DNA of 64,000 nucleotides, from assembly GCA_035531755.1 (NCBI GenBank), contig DATKSK010000054.1, positions 28,203 to 92,202 on the forward strand, written 5' to 3'. Within the stretch, counting starts at the first letter, position 1, and every line of letters starts with the position of its first letter. Shown piece after piece: positions 57,214-64,000 of this stretch. The notes under the pieces were generated by a model. That model saw nothing but the letters and a program-made list of their open reading frames with translations, was not told the origin of the DNA and made no database searches. The position numbers and the translations under genes were made by a program. This DNA comes from Acidimicrobiales bacterium (lineage in GTDB: Bacteria; Actinomycetota; Acidimicrobiia; Acidimicrobiales; UBA8190).

Positions 57214-57708
57214 CTACGCCCGGCGCACGGTCTTGGCGCGCATCTGCTCGATTGCCGACTTCCACACGGGGCCCTGGCTGTCGTCGGGGGAGGCCGACCC
57301 CTCCCCGCCGGGGAGGAGCTGCAGGTCTCCGACAGCGAGGTCCTGCGACCCGGTGGTCGCAGTCCCGCCGGCGTCGAGCTGTCCGAGGAGGGTGACCTGG
57401 CGCTGCGTCACGCCCAGGAGGAACGTGCGCTTCTCGGCCGTCACCAACGCCACCTGGACACCCTTGCCGAGACTCTGGCGGCCGACGACGGCGACAGCAC
57501 CGTGGCGCCGGCCGGCACCGAGCGCCCGCCCGCCTTTCCCCTGCACGAGTCGGGACGCCACCTTGATCAACGCGATGATGACGACCAGTCCGATGACCAT
57601 CTGCACCAGCAGCGACGATGCCGAGACGCTCTGGGCCGTCGTCGTGCCATGGCCGGTGGTGACCGACGCGTGATGTGTGGCCGCCCACACCTCTGCGGAG
57701 TAGCGCAT
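57214..57708 (-). CDS. fliO: FliO-type export protein
   Basis: 164 residues: a short N-terminal part, one membrane helix (LLVQMVIGLVVIIALIKVASR), then a small soluble domain (VVGRQSLGKGVQVALVTAEKRTFLLGVTQRQVTLLG), the FliO pattern. It assists FliP assembly. The ATG at 57708 has GGAG nine bases upstream and starts 4 bases past fliN. Confidence 0.88.
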   Translation of the reverse strand: MRYSAEVWAATHHASVTTGHGTTTAQSVSASSLLVQMVIGLVVIIALIKVASRLVQGKGGRALGAGRRHGAVAVVGRQSLGKGVQVALVTAEKRTFLLGVTQRQVTLLGQLDAGGTATTGSQDLAVGDLQLLPGGEGSASPDDSQGPVWKSAIEQMRAKTVRRA

Positions 57709-57712
57709 GCCG

Positions 57713-58078
57713 TCAGGCTCCGCGCGATCCGTCGTCGCCACCGGCGATCGCGGTGATCCGCACGCCGAGCTCTTCGTCGACGACGACGACCTCGCCGTGG
57801 GCCAACAGTGTGCTGTTGACGAAGATGTCGACGGGAGACCCGACGTGACGATCCAACTCCACCACGCTCCCGGGACGAAGGCTCAGGAGCTCCTTCATCA
57901 GCAGCCGGGTGCGACCCAGCTCGACGGTCACGGCCAGTTCGACGTTGCTGAGGGTCTCCAGGGGCCGCATCACGCCGGGCCCGGCAGGGGTCGCCGATTC
58001 GACGGTACCCGGCTCGGGGATGTCGGCCTCGACGACCGCTTCGGCGACCACGCTGACGTTGGTGTTCTCGTCGCTCAT
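57713..58078 (-). CDS. fliN: Flagellar motor switch protein FliN
   Basis: 121 residues, an unstructured head and the SpoA domain (LSNVELAVTVELGRTRLLMKELLSLRPGSVVELDR; GEVVVVDEELGVRITAI). It builds the C-ring with FliM and FliG. fliG is not in the window. It starts 14 bases past fliM. Confidence 0.96.
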   Translation of the reverse strand: MSDENTNVSVVAEAVVEADIPEPGTVESATPAGPGVMRPLETLSNVELAVTVELGRTRLLMKELLSLRPGSVVELDRHVGSPVDIFVNSTLLAHGEVVVVDEELGVRITAIAGGDDGSRGA

Positions 58079-58092
58079 GTTTCCTCCAGTTC

Positions 58093-58989
58093 CTAGGGCT
58101 CGACGACCATGCAGGCAACGGCATTGCCCCGGCTCGTCGGGACCGCCTCGCAGTAGCGGGCGTCCCCGACGCTGAGCACGATGGGCATGGACCGGGCGCG
58201 GTGCAACCGGACCACGTCACCAGGGACGAGGCTCAACAGCTCCTCCGGCGACAACCACACTTCGGGCCAGTGCACACGCACTTCCAGATTCGTGTCGAGG
58301 AGCCGGTCGCGCAGGCGCCGAGGGGCGGTCCCGACCTCTTCGGCGACCTCGACCTTGTCGAATCGCTCGATCGCATCGAGGATCGGCAGCAGGACGACCA
58401 GCGGGACGCAGATGCTGGCGGCCTGCGAGACCACCTCGTTGAGCTCGACGTTGAGGCCCACCAGCAGGCACATCTCACTGGGGGTGGACCCGGGGAGGAA
58501 CATGCCGCTCGACACCGATGAGATCGCCCCGATGCTGATCTCCATGGCGGGCGCGAACGCACGGGGCAGTTCCGCCAGGACGCCGTGGGCGATCTGGGTC
58601 ACGAGACGCTGTTCGATCTCGGTGAGGGACCGTTCGGGCGTCGCGCCGGTACCGGACCCTCCGAGGCGGATCTCCACGAGGGCCATGGACAAGGCAAGGG
58701 GCAGATGGAGGACGATGCGACCACCGGTCGGGACGACCGAGGCACCCGTGAGGAACGTCGGCTCCGGGAGACTGCTCACGTACTCGTCCCAGCGCTGCTG
58801 CTCGAGCTCGCCGATCTCGACCTTCACGGGCGTCTGCAGCGAGCTGGTCAGCGATCCCGCCATGCGATGGGTCAGGACCTCGAGGATCGGCTGGAGAAGT
58901 CGCAGGCGAGCCCGCTCGAGCGCATCTCGGCGCTGGAAGTCGTACGGGTGGACCTGTCGTTCGGTATCCGTCAGCGTCACCAGTGCCAC
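58093..58989 (-). CDS. fliM: Flagellar motor switch protein FliM
   Basis: 298 residues. VHPYDFQRRDALERARLRLLQPILE begins the middle domain; LTEIEQRLVTQIAHGVLAEL and LVVLLPILDAIE follow; the C-terminal SpoA domain has LRDRLLDTNLEVRV. The N-terminal EIDALL-type CheY-P binding peptide is not seen, so response to CheY may differ; the frame begins only ~12 residues before the core. GTG start 58989. A FliA-type promoter lies about 60 bases upstream. Confidence 0.95.
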   Translation of the reverse strand: MALVTLTDTERQVHPYDFQRRDALERARLRLLQPILEVLTHRMAGSLTSSLQTPVKVEIGELEQQRWDEYVSSLPEPTFLTGASVVPTGGRIVLHLPLALSMALVEIRLGGSGTGATPERSLTEIEQRLVTQIAHGVLAELPRAFAPAMEISIGAISSVSSGMFLPGSTPSEMCLLVGLNVELNEVVSQAASICVPLVVLLPILDAIERFDKVEVAEEVGTAPRRLRDRLLDTNLEVRVHWPEVWLSPEELLSLVPGDVVRLHRARSMPIVLSVGDARYCEAVPTSRGNAVACMVVEP

Positions 58990-59048
58990 CAGGGGTCTCG
59001 GGCCGATCCGTGGCCGAAGGTCTGCGCGCCGTCCTGGCAGCGACTAGG

Positions 59049-59076
59049 TCATCGACGGAGCCTTTGGCCGGCTTGA
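59049..59076 (-). promoter_or_regulatory. FliA/SigD-type promoter of the fliM operon
   Basis: -35 TCAA (59076-59073), 16 bases, -10 GTCGATGA (59056-59049). Same spacing as the fliC and fliD sites, one or two changes in the -10. Confidence 0.55.
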
Positions 59077-59155
59077 GTGATTGGCCTGCTCAAAGTGCTG
59101 AACTCCACTGTGCGAGGTCGGACCGCCGAACGCCGACCACGATCCGTGTGAATCA

Positions 59156-59190
59156 GCCCCTGCCGGCAGCATCGATGTGCCGGCAGGGGC
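59156..59190 (-). terminator. Hairpin terminator after flgE
   Basis: A perfect 13-bp stem GCCCCTGCCGGCA/TGCCGGCAGGGGC with a 9-base loop, 8 bases past the flgE stop. It separates the fliK-flgD-flgE transcript from fliM. Confidence 0.75.
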
Positions 59191-59197
59191 GGAGTCA

Positions 59198-60496
59198 CTA
59201 CTGCATCTGCACCAAGGCCTGCAGCGCCGCCGAGGTCGTGCTCACGACCTTGGTGTCGGCCTGGTAGGCCTCCTGCGCCTGGATCATGTCCGTCAATTCG
59301 GTGGCGAGGTCGACGTTCGACCCCTCGAGCGCACCACCGAGGAACGTGCCGCGGCCACCCGTTCCGGACGTGCCGATCGCCGGTGGACCCGAGTTCGCCG
59401 ACGCCGAGTAGTTCAGATTCCCGTTGTCGATGAGACCGGTGGGGTTGGAGAACGTCGCCAGTGCGAGCTGGGCGATCGGCTCGGTGAGCCCGTTCGAGAA
59501 AGCACCCCTGATGATGCCGTCGCCGCCGATCGTGAAGCTCCCCAGGGTGCCCGCCGCATTACCGTTCTGCGAGACCAGCTGCGCCGTCTGCTCACCACCG
59601 AACTGCGTCACCGCGGTGCTGGAGCCGGGAGTCGGGAAGCCGACGGTCCACGTGTCCCCGGCCGGGAAGGTGAAGCCGGGGGGCATCGTCGTGACCGGCA
59701 GGGTGAATGACCCGTCCGAGTTGGCCGAGACGCCGCTGATGCCGGCGATCTCGCCCGTCGTGGGGCTGAAGGTGATCGTCGGCGCCGTTGTCCACAAGGT
59801 GGAGGTCCCGGCACCGTTCGGCACGGTGCCCTGTACCGTCCACTCGTTCGCCGTGTTGGCGACCGCGCTGAAGGTCAGGGTGACCGGCACGGTGTTGCCG
59901 AGCGAATCGAAGCCGTTCAGCGTGGTGGTGACCGTTGGCGGTGTGCCGTTTCCGCTCCAGGCCGGCAGGTTGCCGCCCATGGTGAAGCTGGTGGTCGCCT
60001 GCGCGCTCATCACCTGGCCGCTCGGGATCTTCACGGTTCCGGTCGGGGCGTTGGTGTCGATGACGCCCTGACCATTTGCCTGCCAGCCCTGGATCAGCGC
60101 GCCCGTGGGCGTTGCCAGGTCACCGTTGGCATCGAGGGTGAGGTTGCCTGCGCGCGTGTAGTACTGCTGGCCCTGCTGCGCGGCGATCAGGAACCCGGCA
60201 CCCTGGATAGCCACATCGGTGGGCTGGTTCGTCTGCTGGATGGCGCCCTGGGACTGGTCGTTGGTGACTGCCCCGACCCGGACGCCGGCACCGACCGCGA
60301 TGGGGTCGACACCGGCGCTCTGCCCGGCCGTGGGAGCCGAAGCGCCGGCGATCTGCTCGGCCAGGAGGTCGGTGAAGACCGGGTTCTCGGCCTTGTAGCC
60401 GGTCGTGTCGGAGTTGGCGATGTTGTTGCCGATGACGTTGAGATAGGTCTGGTTCGCCTCGATTCCCGACACGGCGGCGATGAGTGACTGCTCCAT
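59198..60496 (-). CDS. flgE: Flagellar hook protein FlgE
   Basis: 432 residues. Rod/hook N-terminal motif (EANQTYLNVIGNNIANSDTTGYK), GAGVRVGAVTNDQSQGAIQQTNQPTDVAIQGAGF, and C-terminal ATELTDMIQAQEAYQADTKVVSTT. The central D2-type domain is intact. It forms the hook with FlgD as cap. It starts 28 bases past flgD. Confidence 0.96.
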   Translation of the reverse strand: MEQSLIAAVSGIEANQTYLNVIGNNIANSDTTGYKAENPVFTDLLAEQIAGASAPTAGQSAGVDPIAVGAGVRVGAVTNDQSQGAIQQTNQPTDVAIQGAGFLIAAQQGQQYYTRAGNLTLDANGDLATPTGALIQGWQANGQGVIDTNAPTGTVKIPSGQVMSAQATTSFTMGGNLPAWSGNGTPPTVTTTLNGFDSLGNTVPVTLTFSAVANTANEWTVQGTVPNGAGTSTLWTTAPTITFSPTTGEIAGISGVSANSDGSFTLPVTTMPPGFTFPAGDTWTVGFPTPGSSTAVTQFGGEQTAQLVSQNGNAAGTLGSFTIGGDGIIRGAFSNGLTEPIAQLALATFSNPTGLIDNGNLNYSASANSGPPAIGTSGTGGRGTFLGGALEGSNVDLATELTDMIQAQEAYQADTKVVSTTSAALQALVQMQ

Positions 60497-60524
60497 TGGT
60501 CTGTCCTTTCTCGTGAATTGATGA

Positions 60525-61079
60525 CTACAACGTGGGCTGGCCGGGCGAACCGGGCTGGCCGGGCGAACCGGGCTGGCTGGGCGAACCGGGCTGGCCGGGC
60601 GAACCGGGCTGGCCGGGCGAACCGGGCTGGCCGGGCGAGGTGGACTTGGCGGGTTCGGTGACCGAGGTCACAGCGGTGAGCGCCAGATTCTCCGACGGCC
60701 CGTTCCCGTTCTGCACCTCGAGCGTCGGGGCTCCCGACGAGCTCAGCAACACACCGGTGACCTGACCGGTGAGTGGTGCGCCGCCCGCCCCTGAGCCGGT
60801 GACGGTGAGGCCGATCATGGAATCGGCCGCGACCGTCTGCTCCTCGGCCGACAACGACGTCTGCGACTGCACCGCCGTGAGCTGGGCGATCTCGGTCATG
60901 AACTGCGTCGGGTCAGCGGGGTTCGTGGGGTTCTGGTTCTTCAGCTGCGCCACGAGCAACTCGAGGAACGTCTGGGAATTGTCCAACTGGTTCAGGCCGC
61001 TCGATCCGGACGCGCCGGCTGTCGCGGTGCCGGCGTTGGGCGCGCCGGTGGATCCCGAAATGGGGGGCATCATGGTCAT
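60525..61079 (-). CDS. flgD: Flagellar hook cap FlgD with collagen-like tail
   Basis: 184 residues. The N-terminal core has NSQTFLELLVAQLKNQNPTNPADPTQFMTEIAQ, the FlgD signature; then a short beta region (LTVTGSGAGGAPLTGQVTGVLL). The last ~33 residues are a GQPGSP repeat, Gly every third residue, from an 18-base DNA repeat. No such tail is usual in FlgD. The ATG at 61079 has GGAG seven bases upstream. It is required to assemble FlgE. Confidence 0.94.
   Translation of the reverse strand: MTMMPPISGSTGAPNAGTATAGASGSSGLNQLDNSQTFLELLVAQLKNQNPTNPADPTQFMTEIAQLTAVQSQTSLSAEEQTVAADSMIGLTVTGSGAGGAPLTGQVTGVLLSSSGAPTLEVQNGNGPSENLALTAVTSVTEPAKSTSPGQPGSPGQPGSPGQPGSPSQPGSPGQPGSPGQPTL
60534..60640. repeat. 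18-base tandem repeat in flgD
   Basis: Five full copies of GGGCTGGCCGGGCGAACC, one with a single change, plus a partial sixth. They encode the collagen-like Gly-Gln-Pro-Gly-Ser-Pro tail. Confidence 0.95.
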
Positions 61080-61110
61080 CGTCTCGCTCCGTTTCTCCGG
61101 GTTGCAGTCC

Positions 61111-62877
<1,767 letters not shown>

Positions 62878-63087
62878 GAGAGTCTCCTTGACTGCCTGTG
62901 AGAGGCGTTTGCTGTGACCTCTGCATCGGCCCGAGTCCCGGCTCCCTGCGCGCTGGGGTGCGATGTGGACGAACGTTGCGGCCCGCCGGCGATCTCCCCG
63001 CCAAGCGTCCATTCGAGCCTGGACGCGGTCACCGTGGACTGGACGGCAACTGGCCGCGTGGGGGGCGCGCGAGCGCCCCGAGGTGCG

Positions 63088-64000
63088 CTACGCCGGGCTC
63101 TGCGCCGTGGTCGGCAGCGCGGCCGCGGCGTAGGCGTCGACCGCGTCGAGTGTCTCGGCGGCCAGGAGCGCGCGCGCCAACGATTCGAGCTGGTCGCGAT
63201 GCTCGGTCAGGAGCGCCGTCACGTGCCGGTGCGCATCCTCGACGATCCGGCGCACCTCGTCATCGACGAGCTGCTGGGTCGCCTGGGAGGTCTCGCTGGC
63301 GCCGGGCAGCAGGAGCCCGTCGGACTCCGACGGGAGCACCGCCAGCGGTCCGATCGCCTCGCTCATGCCCCAGCGCCCGACCATCTGGCGGGCGATCGCG
63401 GTGAGCTGCTGGATGTCTGACTCCGCGCCGGTGGTGATCGTGCCGTAGACGATCTCCTCGGCGACCCGCCCGCCGAGCGCGACGTCGATCTTGCCCGCCA
63501 GGTCCTCGCGCGAATAGGAGACCCGATCGGTGTCGGGGGTGGACAGGGTCACGCCGAGCGCCATGCCCCGCGGGATGATCGAGACCTTGCGCACCGGGTC
63601 GGCGCCGGGGGTGAGCATGCCGACCAGCGCGTGCCCGGACTCGTGGTAGGCGGTGCGCTCGCGATCGGCCGCGGAGAGGAGGATGCCCCGCGGCGCGCCG
63701 AGCATGATCTTCTCCAGCGAGTCGGTGAAGTCGGCGAACTGGACCTGGTCGTGGCCGCGGCGGGCGGCGAGCAGCGCGGCCTCGTTGGCGAGGTTGGCGA
63801 GGTCGGCGCCGACCATTCCCGGCGTGCTCGCGGCGATCGCTTCGAGATCGACGTCGGAACCGAGCGGGATCCCCTGCGTGTGAACCCGCAGGATCGCTGC
63901 GCGCCCGCTGCGATCCGGAGGTTGGACGGCGACGCGGCGGTCAAAGCGGCCGGGTCGCAGCAGGGCGGAGTCGAGCACGTCGAGGCGGTTCGTCGCGGCG
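63088..64000 (-). CDS. ftsH: ATP-dependent zinc metalloprotease FtsH (5' end outside window)
   Basis: About 304 C-terminal residues; the frame runs off the right edge. End of the AAA domain ([44 protein letters not shown]) and the peptidase domain with HESGH (63631-63645) and [26 protein letters not shown]. After that the [18 protein letters not shown] stretch lacks the usual FLGRE sequence of housekeeping FtsH, so this is a divergent paralog or from another lineage. It adjoins the FN3/fliK-like gene with no flagellar genes following, which is unexpected. Confidence 0.9.
   Translation of the reverse strand, partial: AATNRLDVLDSALLRPGRFDRRVAVQPPDRSGRAAILRVHTQGIPLGSDVDLEAIAASTPGMVGADLANLANEAALLAARRGHDQVQFADFTDSLEKIMLGAPRGILLSAADRERTAYHESGHALVGMLTPGADPVRKVSIIPRGMALGVTLSTPDTDRVSYSREDLAGKIDVALGGRVAEEIVYGTITTGAESDIQQLTAIARQMVGRWGMSEAIGPLAVLPSESDGLLLPGASETSQATQQLVDDEVRRIVEDAHRHVTALLTEHRDQLESLARALLAAETLDAVDAYAAAALPTTAQSPA

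Overview
The window is high-GC actinobacterial DNA. It carries CarD, DisA, a RsrA/SigR-type redox pair, glucosyl-3-phosphoglycerate synthase and a lysS/coaX/panD/panC/folKBPE/hpt/tilS order that matches the Mycobacterium tuberculosis chromosome closely. Frequent GTG starts, 1-4 base stop/start overlaps and very high third-position GC fit this. A deep, flagellated actinobacterium (for example an acidimicrobial lineage) is my inference, not proven.

Layout. 1-3.2 kb: groEL (3' end cut by the window edge) with a perfect CIRCE operator, then threonine synthase overlapping a MoaD-like sulfur carrier. 3.4-10.2 kb: gpgS, a TetR/MFS efflux unit with two operator copies, glycerate kinase, and otsA/otsB for trehalose. 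10.2-13.5 kb: LytR_C and DUF3263 proteins, tRNA-Thr(TGT), an enoyl-CoA hydratase-like protein and a membrane-anchored DUF929 thiol protein. 13.7-22.3 kb: rlmB-ispF-ispD, carD, disA, radA, clpC. 22.5-36.5 kb: a prenyl synthase, then a 13-kb minus-strand run making lysyl-tRNA, pantothenate/CoA, NAD, folate and purine-salvage enzymes (lysS, coaX, nadC, nadB, panD, a DUF2520-PanC fusion, folK, folB, a phosphatase-like protein lacking its Cys, folP, folE, hpt, tilS, a DUF2342 metalloprotease). 36.5-39.8 kb: a small zinc protein, rsrA-sigR, a hypothetical, an alpha/beta hydrolase and tRNA-Thr(CGT).

40.1-62.9 kb is a flagellar cluster: csrA facing fliW, then flgL, flgK, flgN, fliL, motB, motA, flbD and fliC on the minus strand; fliD, fliS and a small gene on the plus strand; a block of four poorly characterised genes including a degenerate EAL-HDOD protein; then flhB, fliR, fliQ, fliP, fliO, fliN, fliM, flgE, flgD and a fliK-like gene. 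Three spaced motifs (TCAA-N16-GYCGAWGA) before fliC, fliD and fliM look like promoters for a FliA/SigD-class sigma factor. fliEFGHIJ, flgBC and flhA are not here.

The right end is odd. The fliK C-terminal domain is fused in frame to a Sec signal peptide plus a fibronectin-III domain, and the next gene is an ftsH fragment, not another flagellar gene. This is either a strange fusion or a chimeric contig joined through Pro-Thr repeats near 62.0 kb. Short tandem repeats with units divisible by three recur through coding regions (glxK, disA, nadB, panC, flgD, fliK) and are a signature of this genome.
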